A stretch of DNA of 64,000 nucleotides, taken from positions 744,001 to 808,000 of the forward strand of contig NZ_RJTX01000002.1 in assembly GCF_003729955.1 (NCBI RefSeq), given 5' to 3'. Shown in pieces: positions 1-9,230 of the stretch (the first letter of the stretch is position 1; the number at the start of each line of letters is the position of its first letter). A program made the translations under genes and the position numbers. The notes under the pieces are model-generated. The model was not told the origin of the DNA, searched no databases, and worked only from the letters and a program-made list of their open reading frames with translations. The stretch is from Chryseobacterium daecheongense (GTDB lineage Bacteria > Bacteroidota > Bacteroidia > Flavobacteriales > Weeksellaceae).

Positions 1-1
1 A

Positions 2-1573
2 TTGGGCTTTGTAAGCCTAGGGATTGGAGCGTTTGCTCAAACATACTGTACACCACAATACACTTACGGCTGTGATGACGGAGATCAAATTGACAGTTTT
101 GAAATACCAAGTGCCAGTTTCAGCCATTTGAATACAGGATGTTCTACAAATGCTTATGGTGATTATACCACACAAACTATCAGCATGAATGCGGGGCTAA
201 ACTATCCGTTTTCAGTGACACACAATTATGGAAGCCAGAACATACGTATCTGGATAGATTTCAACAATGATGGAAATTTTGATGATTCCGCTCCTGAGTT
301 GGTAGCTTCTGCAAGCAGCTCCAACATCAATGGTTCGGATATTACCAACGGTGCAATCATTTTACCGGCTACTGCAACAACCGGAGTGCATCGTATGAGA
401 GTAGGGGACAGATATTCTAGTCAACCGATACCATGTAATGCAGATGGATATGGAGAAGTACACGATTATATGGTTAATATTGGAGCCGCTCCAAGCTGTC
501 TTGCTCCAAGCAATGTAACGGTAAACGGAGTGACGTCCAATTCAGCTACAATTAGCTGGGTTGCATCTCCTAGTACTGTGGGTGTAGGATATGAATATTA
601 TGTGTCTACTTCCAATACAGCCCCTACTACAACCACTAATGCAACAGGAACTGCCGGACCGTCTGCTGTTTCAGTAACTTTACCTTCTAATCTGGCTGCG
701 GCCACCAATTATTATGTGTGGGTGCGTGCTGCCTGTAGCGCTACAGATAAAAGCCAGTGGTCTATAGGAGCTACCTTCACAACGGCGTGTGCTACTATTG
801 TACCTACTTATACAAATGATTTCGCAACATTCCCACCTACATGTTGGGAACAGTTATCCGGAGGATCACCAACGGGAACTCCTCCTACAGGAACATATGG
901 ATATTGGTATGAAGACGGCTTCCTGGGTTCAGGTTCTACAGGTTCTGCAGTAATTAATCTATATACTACAGATACAGAGGGATGGTTGAAAACAGTACCT
1001 TTCAATCTGTCAGCTGGAGGATATCGTGTGAAGTTTGATTATGGTATAACCGAATATAATGGAACTGCATCTTCTGCAATGGGTTCTGATGATGTGATAC
1101 AATTTGTGGTTTCTTCGGATGGAGGAAATACCTGGACAGTGCTACAAACCTGGACTGCAGCCAATGCCCCTTCCAATACATCAACACAGTTTTCGCTTAA
1201 TCTTACATCTTACACAGGAGCCAATACGATATTTGCTTTCTACGGATCGGATGGAACAGTCAATGATACTGAGGATTATGAGTTCTTTATAGATAATTTC
1301 ACTGTGGAGCCTGCTCCTTTGGCTACTTCTGAAGTTTCTGGAACTAAAAACAATATCAAAGCATATCCGAATCCATTTACGGATGTATTGAATATCTCAG
1401 AGATCAGAAATGTGAAATCGGTATCTGTAACAGATGCAGTAGGAAGATTGATCAAGACTATTGATAATCCGGGATCAGCTCTTCATTTAGGAGATTTAAA
1501 ACAAGGAATGTACTTTATAACACTGAATCTGAAAGATGGTTCTCAGCAAACAATTAAGGCTATAAAAAAATAA
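2..1573 (+). CDS. Secreted GEVED/fibronectin III protein with T9SS type A sorting domain (5' end cut off)
   Basis: This gene runs in from the left edge, so the true start is missing. The first residues look like the end of a signal peptide with a cleavage site after AFA. Residues about 75-160 resemble a GEVED domain (IWIDFNNDGNFDD followed by a MRVGDRYS stretch). Residues about 165-260 resemble a fibronectin type III domain. A MAM/cleaved-adhesin-like beta domain follows at about 265-435. The last 75 residues match a T9SS type A sorting domain (AYPNPFTDVLNIS, then GMYFITL), which in this family directs secretion through the outer membrane and cell-surface attachment. The ligand or substrate cannot be told from sequence. 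A strong hairpin follows the stop. Confidence 0.85.
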   Translation: MGFVSLGIGAFAQTYCTPQYTYGCDDGDQIDSFEIPSASFSHLNTGCSTNAYGDYTTQTISMNAGLNYPFSVTHNYGSQNIRIWIDFNNDGNFDDSAPELVASASSSNINGSDITNGAIILPATATTGVHRMRVGDRYSSQPIPCNADGYGEVHDYMVNIGAAPSCLAPSNVTVNGVTSNSATISWVASPSTVGVGYEYYVSTSNTAPTTTTNATGTAGPSAVSVTLPSNLAAATNYYVWVRAACSATDKSQWSIGATFTTACATIVPTYTNDFATFPPTCWEQLSGGSPTGTPPTGTYGYWYEDGFLGSGSTGSAVINLYTTDTEGWLKTVPFNLSAGGYRVKFDYGITEYNGTASSAMGSDDVIQFVVSSDGGNTWTVLQTWTAANAPSNTSTQFSLNLTSYTGANTIFAFYGSDGTVNDTEDYEFFIDNFTVEPAPLATSEVSGTKNNIKAYPNPFTDVLNISEIRNVKSVSVTDAVGRLIKTIDNPGSALHLGDLKQGMYFITLNLKDGSQQTIKAIKK

Positions 1574-1589
1574 TAGTATAGACTAAACC

Positions 1590-1618
1590 AAAGAAGCCGG
1601 CTTAAAGCCGGCTTCTTT
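1590..1618. terminator. Bidirectional intrinsic terminator
   Basis: An 11-bp perfect stem (AAGAAGCCGGC with its complement) around a short TTAAA-type loop lies between two converging genes. A-rich and T-rich flanks allow termination from either side. Confidence 0.85.
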
Positions 1619-1622
1619 ATTT

Positions 1623-1781
1623 TTATTTATTTGGGACAGGTTGCAAATCTCCTGTGTTCAAATTACTGAATACGGTTGGGAAAAACATGACTAGAATAAA
1701 ATAAATAATGATCATCAATACTACTAAAGCGAATAAAATGATCACAAGGCTGTTGGGTTTGTTTTTCTTTTTTGGTTCCAT
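1623..1781 (-). CDS. Small single-pass membrane protein, 52 aa
   Basis: The likely start is the ATG at 1781, giving MEPKKKNKPNSLVIILF. A longer reading from 1844 would add an unconvincing hydrophobic leader running into the upstream gene's 3' end. The protein has a short lysine-rich N-terminus, one strongly hydrophobic segment (about residues 11-34) and a short polar tail. It lies 41 bp downstream of the K+ channel gene on the same strand with no terminator between them, so co-transcription is likely. I do not recognise a family. A role as a channel-associated small protein is only a guess from position. Confidence 0.6.
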   Translation of the reverse strand: MEPKKKNKPNSLVIILFALVVLMIIIYFILVMFFPTVFSNLNTGDLQPVPNK

Positions 1782-1822
1782 GATCTTGTTGTATTTGGTT
1801 AATAGATTAATTATAAAAAATA

Positions 1823-2650
1823 TTAAGCTAATTTCTTGCCACACTGTTTGCAGTACCTTGCATCATCATCAATATCTTCATTGCCGCACCTGTCGCAAAT
1901 CTTTTCCAGGTTTTGTCTTTTATTCCTCATTTCAGCAGTTACAATTCCTGTAGGAACAGCAATAATAGAATAACCGGCCAACATCAATATGACGGCAAAA
2001 AACTTTCCGAGCGGAGTAATCGGAGAAACGTCGCCATATCCTACGGTAGTTACCGTAACGACTGCCCAGTAAATAGATTGCGGGATACTTTCGAAACCTG
2101 GTCTTCCTCCTTCTACCATAAACATCATGGAACCGACAATAACGGAGAAAATGATTAGAAACAGAAGAAAAATATAGATTTTTCTGGAACTATTCTTTAA
2201 AGCTTTTACGATGAGGTATCCATCATTCATAAAATCCATAAGATTAAAGATCCTGAAGATCCTTAGCATTCTTAGCATTCTGAAAATAAGAAAGTACTTT
2301 GTAACAGGAAAAAATAGACTCAAATAAAAAGGAACCAGTGATAAAAAATCTATGATCCCGAAAAAGCTGAAAATATATTGTCTTTTATTTTTAACCACGG
2401 CGATACGCATGGTATACTCAATGGTAAAAAGCAGAGAGATAACCCATTCCAGAACTAAAAAAGTGATATGAAATTTTTTGTCCAGCCATGGTACACTTTC
2501 CATCATGATAATGAGCGTGCTTACCAGGATAAGAATTAATAAAACAATATCAAACAATTTTCCCAGCCTTGTATCCGAACGATTGATAACACGATATAGA
2601 AATCTTTTCCATAAAGTGTCTTCGGGAATAAGATTATGCTCTCTTTCCAT
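1823..2650 (-). CDS. Voltage-gated-type potassium channel with C-terminal zinc ribbon
   Basis: This is a six-helix ion transporter of 275 aa. The S4-like segment at 124-135 has arginines every third residue (124, 127, 130, 133). The pore loop carries the K+ selectivity filter TTVGYGD at 201-207, followed by the last membrane helix. After S6 there is a short tail with a zinc-ribbon-like CxxC...CxxC (Cys 252, 255, 267, 270) in place of a long cytoplasmic regulatory domain. It should conduct K+ across the inner membrane. The ribbon may bind metal or mediate assembly, which is inference. A -7 box (TATATTTG) lies about 48 bp upstream. Confidence 0.9.
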   Translation of the reverse strand: MEREHNLIPEDTLWKRFLYRVINRSDTRLGKLFDIVLLILILVSTLIIMMESVPWLDKKFHITFLVLEWVISLLFTIEYTMRIAVVKNKRQYIFSFFGIIDFLSLVPFYLSLFFPVTKYFLIFRMLRMLRIFRIFNLMDFMNDGYLIVKALKNSSRKIYIFLLFLIIFSVIVGSMMFMVEGGRPGFESIPQSIYWAVVTVTTVGYGDVSPITPLGKFFAVILMLAGYSIIAVPTGIVTAEMRNKRQNLEKICDRCGNEDIDDDARYCKQCGKKLA

Positions 2651-2697
2651 ACTACTTAAAATTATAACCTAAGATAAGATTTTAATGAACTAGTTTA

Positions 2698-2705
2698 CAA
2701 ATATA
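2698..2705 (-). promoter_or_regulatory. -7 promoter element of the K+ channel gene
   Basis: Read on the minus strand this is TATATTTG, a full match to the Bacteroidota TAnnTTTG box. No TTG was found at the expected -33 distance, so only the -7 half is supported. Confidence 0.5.
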
Positions 2706-2899
2706 TCTCAAAAAGCTTTTAAGGAAAAGGATGGGAGAAATTATGCTCATCAATTTGTGAATTATTTGTACTTAAAGTGTTGGTTTTCAGAATATTGATT
2801 TTAGCAATATATGTAATTTATATGACATATAAAAATAAAATTTTAACAATATATTATGGTATTCTTTGTAATTTTAATTCACAAAAAAACATTATAATC

Positions 2900-3748
2900 A
2901 TGAAAAAAATTATTACTTCAGCCCTCTTGGGGGCGTTATGCTCTTTGCTTAATGGTCAAGTAGGGATTAATACTACCAGCCCTAATGCAGCAACAGTATT
3001 GGATGTTACTTCCAATCAGAAAGGAATTCTGATTCCACGTCTTTCAGACACCGAAAGAAATACCAATTTAGCAGATAATGATCCTCTTACAGTTCCTCCA
3101 GCAGGAGTTGTCAATGCCAATCTGGCTATTGGTACCCTTATTTTTAATACTACACCAGGCGCATTCCAATATTGGGATGGTACGTTATGGAGACAGCTTT
3201 TTGTAGCTACATCTTCTCAGGCTGGTAATGATGGAGTTGTGAAAATAAACTCCGGAAATGCAGGGGTAAAACCGACTCTTAATCTTACTGCAGCGGGAAA
3301 TGGATATGGCCCGAAACAACAAGTTATATATGCTGTTCCATTGGTATTTGCTCCAAGTCCTACCACCAGTTGGCCGGAAACAACAGTGCCGTTTCCAGGT
3401 GTAACATCTAATATCTATCTTTCATCAACCAATAAATGGCGTGAAAACGAAATTAATGGTCAGGTACATATCTGGAGACTTATAGCCAATGTAAGTCCAG
3501 GGTCTAACAGCTCGGGCTCTGTGAAGGCCACTATGACGAATCCTGATTCAGGTTTTGTGGTTAATTCCATTCAGTTCTTACCAAGTGGTTCCAGCGGAGT
3601 TGGGAATGTTCTTACGTTCTATTTCTATACTATTGCAGACCCGGCAAGTTTGGATCCCGGAAAAGGATATCAGCTTTTTATGGAAGCAGATACCGGCTGT
3701 ACTGTAGTAGTGGATTCCTTTACCAGGGTATCGCTTTTCAAAGATTAA
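2900..3748 (+). CDS. Secreted protein of unknown function, 282 aa
   Basis: The start is placed at the ATG at 2900 because it opens a clean signal peptide (MKKIITSALLGALCSLLNGQ). The in-frame extension to 2777 is AT-rich and unlikely. The mature N-terminus has the VGINTTSPNAATVLDV...GILIPRLSDTERN pattern found at the front of many flavobacterial secreted proteins that resemble phage tail-fibre heads. A predicted all-beta C-terminal part follows. I see no T9SS sorting domain, so the protein may stay in the periplasm or use another route. Function unknown. Confidence 0.75.
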   Translation: MKKIITSALLGALCSLLNGQVGINTTSPNAATVLDVTSNQKGILIPRLSDTERNTNLADNDPLTVPPAGVVNANLAIGTLIFNTTPGAFQYWDGTLWRQLFVATSSQAGNDGVVKINSGNAGVKPTLNLTAAGNGYGPKQQVIYAVPLVFAPSPTTSWPETTVPFPGVTSNIYLSSTNKWRENEINGQVHIWRLIANVSPGSNSSGSVKATMTNPDSGFVVNSIQFLPSGSSGVGNVLTFYFYTIADPASLDPGKGYQLFMEADTGCTVVVDSFTRVSLFKD

Positions 3749-3837
3749 AAAATCTCATGACTATATTGGAACCCGGTTTGTGTAGGTACATGAGCCGGGT
3801 TTATAATGAAAATCTGTTTTATTTTTCATAAAATTAA

Positions 3838-3845
3838 TATCTTCG
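3838..3845 (+). promoter_or_regulatory. Probable -7 element of the nif3 operon
   Basis: TATCTTCG is one mismatch from TAnnTTTG and lies 18 bp before the nif3 ATG. No clear -33 TTG is present. Confidence 0.35.
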
Positions 3846-3863
3846 TTGCTATAAGTACATCTC

Positions 3864-4961
3864 ATGAAGCTAAAAGAAGTCATTTCCAAAATTGAGGAAA
3901 AAATAAAAATTAATCAGGCAGAAGATTTTGATAATGTTGGTTTATTGTGTGGCGTTCCGGATCGTCCTGTTTCCGGAATTTTAGTCTGCCATGACGCTTT
4001 GGAAAAAGTAGTGGAGGAAGCTATTCATAAAAGCTGCAATCTTATTGTATGTTTCCACCCCATTATTTTTTCGGGATTGAAATCGTTGACAGGTAAAAAC
4101 TATGTGGAAAGAGCTGTTTTGAAGGCTATTGAGAATAAAATTGCTATTTATGCCATTCATACAGCATTTGATAATGATTTCTTCGGAGTGAATGCAGGAA
4201 TCTGTAATCAGTTGGGATTGAAAGATCTTAAGATTCTTCAGCCTAAGAAAAATAACCTGAAGCAATTGACGGTATATGTTCCTAAAGACTATACCGAATC
4301 GTTAAAAAATGCCCTTTTTTCAGCAGGAGCAGGAAATATAGGTTTTTATGATGAATGTAGTTTCAGCATCAATGGAAATGGAACATTTAGGCCTATTGAA
4401 GGCTCTAATCCTTTTTCCGGGCGGCAACATATCCGGGAAAACGCAGATGAGGATATGATCTCGGTAATTTTTGAGGGCTATAAACAGGGACAGATCATTT
4501 CAGCGATGAAATCAGCACATCCTTATGAAGAAGTAGCTTATCAGATCTATAGTTTAGATAATGAAAACCAACACACAGGATTGGGAATGTACGGCGAGCT
4601 GGAAGAGGAGATGGATGAAAAAGATTTCCTGAAGATGGTGAAGGAAAAATTTAACCTTGAAATAATTAAGCATTCTGATTTCTTAGATAAAAAAATAAAG
4701 AGGGTAGGAGTATTAGGTGGATCCGGGGCAAGCGGAATTAAATCTGCCTTATCCCAAAAATGTGACGCTTACCTTACAGGAGATATCAAATATCATGATT
4801 ATTTCTTGGCAGAATCTCAAATGCTGATTTGTGATATTGGACATTATGAGTCTGAACAATTTGTTGTTCAACAATTATTTGAAATTTTGTCACAAAAATT
4901 TAGTACATTTGCAATCTCAAAATCTAACGAAAAAACAAACCCAGTAAATTATTTCCTTTAG
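3864..4961 (+). CDS. Nif3-like dinuclear metal centre protein
   Basis: This 365-aa protein belongs to the NIF3/YbgI/YqfO family, often annotated GTP cyclohydrolase 1 type 2-like. The family motifs for the dinuclear metal site are visible: CFHPIIFSGLKSL, then AIHTAFDN, and GDIKYHDYF plus CDIGHYESEQF near the C-terminus. The length and the middle part (about 125-230) match the longer subfamily with a PII/CutA-like insert. Biochemical function in bacteria is not settled. The next gene starts 2 bp after the stop, a gene order common in Bacteroidota, so the two are almost certainly one operon. Confidence 0.93.
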   Translation: MKLKEVISKIEEKIKINQAEDFDNVGLLCGVPDRPVSGILVCHDALEKVVEEAIHKSCNLIVCFHPIIFSGLKSLTGKNYVERAVLKAIENKIAIYAIHTAFDNDFFGVNAGICNQLGLKDLKILQPKKNNLKQLTVYVPKDYTESLKNALFSAGAGNIGFYDECSFSINGNGTFRPIEGSNPFSGRQHIRENADEDMISVIFEGYKQGQIISAMKSAHPYEEVAYQIYSLDNENQHTGLGMYGELEEEMDEKDFLKMVKEKFNLEIIKHSDFLDKKIKRVGVLGGSGASGIKSALSQKCDAYLTGDIKYHDYFLAESQMLICDIGHYESEQFVVQQLFEILSQKFSTFAISKSNEKTNPVNYFL

Positions 4962-4963
4962 AT

Positions 4964-5740
4964 ATGGCAAAAACCACCGATATTTCAGTTGAAGAGAAAT
5001 TAAGAGCTTTATACGATTTGCAGATCATTGATTCAAGATTGGATGAAATCCGAAATACAAGAGGAGAATTGCCAATTGAGGTGGAAGATCTTGAAATCGA
5101 AATTGAAGGACTTGAAAAAAGAGCTGAAAAATTTCATACGGATATCAAAGATCAGGAAGACCAGATCAAAACCAAGCATGAAGTAATCAACCACGCTAAA
5201 ACTTTAATTGAAAAATACAAATCTCAGCAAGATAATGTAAGAAACAATAAAGAGTTTGAAGCATTGGGTAAAGAAATTGAATATCAGGAGCTTGAAATTC
5301 AGCTTGCTGAAAAAAGAATTAAAGAATTCGGAGCTAAAATCGCTCACAAAAACGAAACTTTATCTGAGCTTACTACCAAGATCAATGAACTGAAAAATCA
5401 CTTGAAATTCAAAAAAGATGAGCTTGACGGTTTGATCTCTGAAACACAGAAAGAAGAAGAATATCTGTTGGAAAGATCTAAGGAATTTGCTTCCAAGATT
5501 GATGACAGATTACTGGCATCTTATAATAAGATCAGAACCAGCTCTGTAAACGGTTTAGCTGTTGTAGGATTGGAAAGAGGAGCTCCAAAAGGGTCATTCT
5601 TCACTATTCCGCCTCAAAAACAGATGGAAATCGCTCAGAGAAAGAAAATCATTATCGATGAGCATTCAGGAAAGATCCTTGTTGATGACGAATTGGTAAT
5701 GGAAGAAACAGAAAAAATGAAATCAGTAATCAAATTTTAA
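4964..5740 (+). CDS. CT398-like coiled-coil protein with degenerate zinc ribbon
   Basis: This is a 258-aa protein with a long charged coiled coil (about residues 10-190) and a C-terminal region aligned with the C4-type zinc ribbon of the CT398/HP0958 family. The framework of that ribbon is present (GGSFF-like, IPPQ, then a DEHSGKILVDDEL stretch), but no cysteine is left where the family usually has two CxxC pairs, so it should not bind zinc. It is co-transcribed with nif3. The family includes HP0958, linked to flagella or RNA in epsilon-proteobacteria. No role is established here. Confidence 0.85.
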   Translation: MAKTTDISVEEKLRALYDLQIIDSRLDEIRNTRGELPIEVEDLEIEIEGLEKRAEKFHTDIKDQEDQIKTKHEVINHAKTLIEKYKSQQDNVRNNKEFEALGKEIEYQELEIQLAEKRIKEFGAKIAHKNETLSELTTKINELKNHLKFKKDELDGLISETQKEEEYLLERSKEFASKIDDRLLASYNKIRTSSVNGLAVVGLERGAPKGSFFTIPPQKQMEIAQRKKIIIDEHSGKILVDDELVMEETEKMKSVIKF

Positions 5741-5758
5741 TACTGATTTTAAAATAAT

Positions 5759-5790
5759 AAAAAGCTGTCTCAATTTGGGACAGCTTTTTT
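5759..5790 (+). terminator. Terminator of the nif3 operon
   Basis: The stem AAAAAGCTGTC pairs with GACAGCTTTTT around a short loop and is followed by a T run. Confidence 0.85.
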
Positions 5791-5865
5791 ATGGGAATAG
5801 GTCAACTTCATGATCATAAAACAAGATGACCTATTTATCATTCTGTAGGAACCCAATCATAAAAT

Positions 5866-5892
5866 AAAAAACCGCTTAATCAAGCGGTTTTT
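5866..5892 (-). terminator. Terminator of the acyl-CoA ligase gene
   Basis: The stem AAAAACCGCTT with its complement AAGCGGTTTTT lies just past the stop of the minus-strand ligase gene. Confidence 0.8.
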
Positions 5893-5894
5893 AT

Positions 5895-7673
5895 TTATTC
5901 ATGATGATCATACATCTTATTGTACAGATCAATAAACTTTTCTTTGATAGCCTTTCTTTTCAGCTTTAACGTAGGTGTTAGAAGTCCGCTGTCTATTCCC
6001 CAGACTTCTGGAGTCAGTTCAATTTTCTTGATCTTTTCCCAGTTACCGAGATGCTCATTAATGCCTTCTATTTCTTTTTCAATTCTGTCCTTTAATTCAG
6101 GGCTTTTGGCAATTTCTTCCGGAGTGGAACCAATGCTTAAATTATTACGCATTGCCCAGCTTTTGGCAAATTCAAAATCAGGTTGGATCAGTGCACAAGG
6201 CATTTTTTCGCCATCACCTACAACCATAATCTGTTCTATGAATTTAGAAGCTTTGGCAAGGTTTTCAATGGTTTGTGGTGCAATATATTTTCCTCCTGAT
6301 GTTTTGAACATCTCTTTTTTACGATCGGTGATCTGCAAGAATCCGTCGCTATCAATATGTCCAATATCTCCAGTTTTAAAATAACCATCCTCTGTAAAGG
6401 CTTCTTTAGACATTTCTTCATTCTTAAAGTATCCTTTGAAAACAGACGGGCCTTTTACCGTAATTTCACCATCTTCCTGAATCTTCACATCAAGATTATC
6501 CAAAGGCAATCCAACAGTTCCCACTTTCATTTTTTCAAAACTGTTCACAGAAATTACTGGTGATGTTTCTGTGAGGCCATACCCTTCAAGAATAGGAATT
6601 CCCGCATTTTGAAACATTAAATTTAATCTTGTAGATAAAGCTGCGGAACCTGAAACCAGAGTAATGATTTCGCCTCCTAAACCTTCTCTCCACTTGGAGA
6701 ACACAAGTTTATCGGCTATAATTTCCTGTAGTCCGGATGGTTTGGATACTTCTTTCTTTTTAGTAATAAGATTTAATGCCCAGAAGAATATTTTCGATTT
6801 TAAACCTCCGGCAGAAGATCCTGTATTGTAAATCTTATCATATACCTTTTCTACCAATCTAGGAACAACACTCATATAATGGGGCTTTACTTCCTTCACA
6901 TTCTCGCCCATTTTCTCAATACTCTCTGCAAAATATACAGAGAAGCCATTGTATTGGAACAAATAGAACAGCATTCTTTCAAAAATGTGGCAGATCGGTA
7001 AAAAGCTGAGAACTCTTGTATCTTTATAATCTAAACTTTTCTTTCTTGGAATCCTTGGAATAGAACCTAAAACATTGGAAACAATATTGTGGTGCGTAAG
7101 CATTACGCCTTTAGGTTTTCCCGTTGTTCCTGAAGTGTAGATGATCGTTGCGAGATCTTCAGAATTGATGGTGTTAGACAGGTCTTCCACTTCAATTTGG
7201 GTAGAATCATCTTCACCAAGGTCCAGAATTTCTTTCCAGTTGGCGGCACCGGTTATATTGTCGAAAGTAAAAATACCCTGTAAAGATGGGATATTGTGCT
7301 TCACTTTCATAACTTTATTTAAAAGATCCTTATCAGAAACAAAACAGTATTTGATTTCAGCATCATTGAAAATAAATTCATAATCTTCCGGAGAAATACT
7401 TGGATATACAGGTACAGAAACTACCCCGATCTGTGAAAGCCCCAAATCCATAATGGCCCATTCTGTACGGGAATTGGTGGTGATCAATGCAATTTTATCG
7501 CCTGGCTTGATTCCCAGCTTTAATAGTCCTCTGGATATTTTATTTCCTTCATTGATAAACTCCTGAGTAGAGGTTTTCTTCCATTCTCCATGATATTTAG
7601 TGACAAACATATCATTTTTAGGATATTTCTCTAGAGCATACTGAGGTATATCAAATAATCTCTTAATCGTCAT
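5895..7673 (-). CDS. Long-chain fatty acid--CoA ligase (AMP-forming)
   Basis: This is a 592-aa adenylate-forming enzyme that activates fatty acids to acyl-CoA with ATP, at the cytoplasmic face of the inner membrane. The AMP-binding P-loop YTSGTTGKPKG is at residues 179-189. The second motif GYGLTETSP and the C-terminal hinge region (DGYFKTGDIGHIDSDGFLQITDRKKEMFKTSGGKYI, cited in parts as TGDIG and DRKKE) are intact. Length fits the FadD15/long-chain class of about 590-600 aa. It is single and flanked by its own terminator. The exact chain length it prefers is unknown. Confidence 0.93.
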   Translation of the reverse strand: MTIKRLFDIPQYALEKYPKNDMFVTKYHGEWKKTSTQEFINEGNKISRGLLKLGIKPGDKIALITTNSRTEWAIMDLGLSQIGVVSVPVYPSISPEDYEFIFNDAEIKYCFVSDKDLLNKVMKVKHNIPSLQGIFTFDNITGAANWKEILDLGEDDSTQIEVEDLSNTINSEDLATIIYTSGTTGKPKGVMLTHHNIVSNVLGSIPRIPRKKSLDYKDTRVLSFLPICHIFERMLFYLFQYNGFSVYFAESIEKMGENVKEVKPHYMSVVPRLVEKVYDKIYNTGSSAGGLKSKIFFWALNLITKKKEVSKPSGLQEIIADKLVFSKWREGLGGEIITLVSGSAALSTRLNLMFQNAGIPILEGYGLTETSPVISVNSFEKMKVGTVGLPLDNLDVKIQEDGEITVKGPSVFKGYFKNEEMSKEAFTEDGYFKTGDIGHIDSDGFLQITDRKKEMFKTSGGKYIAPQTIENLAKASKFIEQIMVVGDGEKMPCALIQPDFEFAKSWAMRNNLSIGSTPEEIAKSPELKDRIEKEIEGINEHLGNWEKIKKIELTPEVWGIDSGLLTPTLKLKRKAIKEKFIDLYNKMYDHHE

Positions 7674-7750
7674 AATTTTTTAAGCAGTTTTAAACAATTC
7701 TAAATATAAGCATTTTTATAAAAATAGCACCTATCTATATGATAAATAAC

Positions 7751-7781
7751 AAAAAAGTGACACTTCTTTTGAAGTATCACT
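7751..7781 (-). terminator. Terminator of the choice-of-anchor L gene pair
   Basis: AGTGACACTTC and GAAGTATCACT pair around TTTT with one mismatch. On the minus strand the stem is followed by a run of six T. Confidence 0.75.
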
Positions 7782-7809
7782 CTCATAAATAGGCTAATTG
7801 ATATTATTT

Positions 7810-9228
7810 TTATTCTATGATAAGTTTTTCCTGTGATGTTTCGCCTTCAGCGGTGGTAACATTTACAAGATATACTCCTTTCTTTAAATTGCCGAGCTTC
7901 AGGTTTTCTTCAAACTTTTTATCTGTGGTTTTATTATTTTCAAATGAGATCGCTTTGTTTCCGGACATATCAATAATATCAACCGTAAACTGAACATCTT
8001 TTGTTGTGGTAAACCTCATATTTAGAGTACCTGTATTATTAGGATTAGGTGAAAGTGTTAATTTACCTATAGGCCCCCCGATACGGGAACAGTATGTGGA
8101 ACATAAGGTACTTGAATAAGGAGACTCTTTGCCACCGGGGCAAATGGCTTTTACTCTCCATGTAAAGCATGGATAATTGGCACTTACTGAAAAGGAATTG
8201 GTGGAGGTTGTTGTATTGGCCAGTGCAAATGGCAGTGAAGAGCCGCAGCATCGTGTATCATTGACAATAATTTCCAAAACATAGTAAAGAGCGCCAGGTA
8301 CAGCTGCCCATGTTAAATTGGTAACACCATATTGATTTTTCTCACAGCTCAGATTAGTAGGTGAAAGAATGCTTTCACAGGCAACACAATCTGTCATTGC
8401 TTTAGCCGGAGCAATAAGCACAGGTGATGTTATAGATTTTTTTTCGATGAATAGGGCACTGTCCAGCAACATATCTTCAACATCGGCAATGGCAATGGTC
8501 ATTCGGTATGTTTCGCAACGGGTCAGATTAGAGGCAGTGGCACGCAAAACCTTCGTAAACCCATCATATTGATGAACTTTCCCGAAGCAGTTGTTTTCAA
8601 AATATGCACAGTTCATGCACCCCGTTCCTGTATTGCTGTCACATTCTGTAGAATAGCCCTCATTTACATTATTTACGCAAACCGGGCTGCTGGTTCCTGG
8701 AACCAATGAAATATTCTGAACTCCTGCAATACCAGGCCCGGAAATGAAAATACCCATCACATCATTGTACTGATCATCTACATAATTGGGATATTCTTCA
8801 GAGGCGAATACATACTTTAAAGAAATACTATTCCCTTGAGGTACTATATCAAATGAAATGACACATGCATCCATTGTAGTCCCCAGGCCTAAATTGTCAA
8901 GTAATGGTTCTCCTCCTGTTCCATTTTCTACGGTTTTTTCAGGAGAGTTGACATTGGATCCTACAGCATCACTTATTTTACCGGTAGTGAGGATTACTCC
9001 TTCATTGATTCCGAGTCCTTTATATACTGAAGCTGGATTCCCATTAGTGAAAAATCCATAGGAATGGGATGGGGTCCCATTGACCGTTATATTGCTGATC
9101 GTGACACCTGAACCTACCAATGATTGTATCAGTGGATAAAGATTCTGGCTGCCTACCTGTATTGATTGTCCAAAAGCTAATATTGGGAATATTGTAAAAA
9201 ACAATATTGTTATACATATTCTTTTCAT
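7810..9228 (-). CDS. Secreted choice-of-anchor L protein with T9SS type A sorting domain
   Basis: This 472-aa protein has a signal peptide (MKRICITILFFTIFPILAFGQ). A choice-of-anchor L domain covers about residues 25-265, with the VILTTGK and YVFASEEYPNY landmarks. A fibronectin-like domain spans about 290-385. A type A sorting domain closes the protein (LSPNPNNTGTLNMRF, then KKGVYLVNV). Two cysteine-rich loops at about 190-225 suggest disulfide bonds outside the cell. It starts 2 bp after the stop of a small secreted protein gene, so the two form an operon. The target is unknown; the domain is common in surface adhesin-like proteins. Confidence 0.85.
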   Translation of the reverse strand: MKRICITILFFTIFPILAFGQSIQVGSQNLYPLIQSLVGSGVTISNITVNGTPSHSYGFFTNGNPASVYKGLGINEGVILTTGKISDAVGSNVNSPEKTVENGTGGEPLLDNLGLGTTMDACVISFDIVPQGNSISLKYVFASEEYPNYVDDQYNDVMGIFISGPGIAGVQNISLVPGTSSPVCVNNVNEGYSTECDSNTGTGCMNCAYFENNCFGKVHQYDGFTKVLRATASNLTRCETYRMTIAIADVEDMLLDSALFIEKKSITSPVLIAPAKAMTDCVACESILSPTNLSCEKNQYGVTNLTWAAVPGALYYVLEIIVNDTRCCGSSLPFALANTTTSTNSFSVSANYPCFTWRVKAICPGGKESPYSSTLCSTYCSRIGGPIGKLTLSPNPNNTGTLNMRFTTTKDVQFTVDIIDMSGNKAISFENNKTTDKKFEENLKLGNLKKGVYLVNVTTAEGETSQEKLIIE

Positions 9229-9230
9229 GG

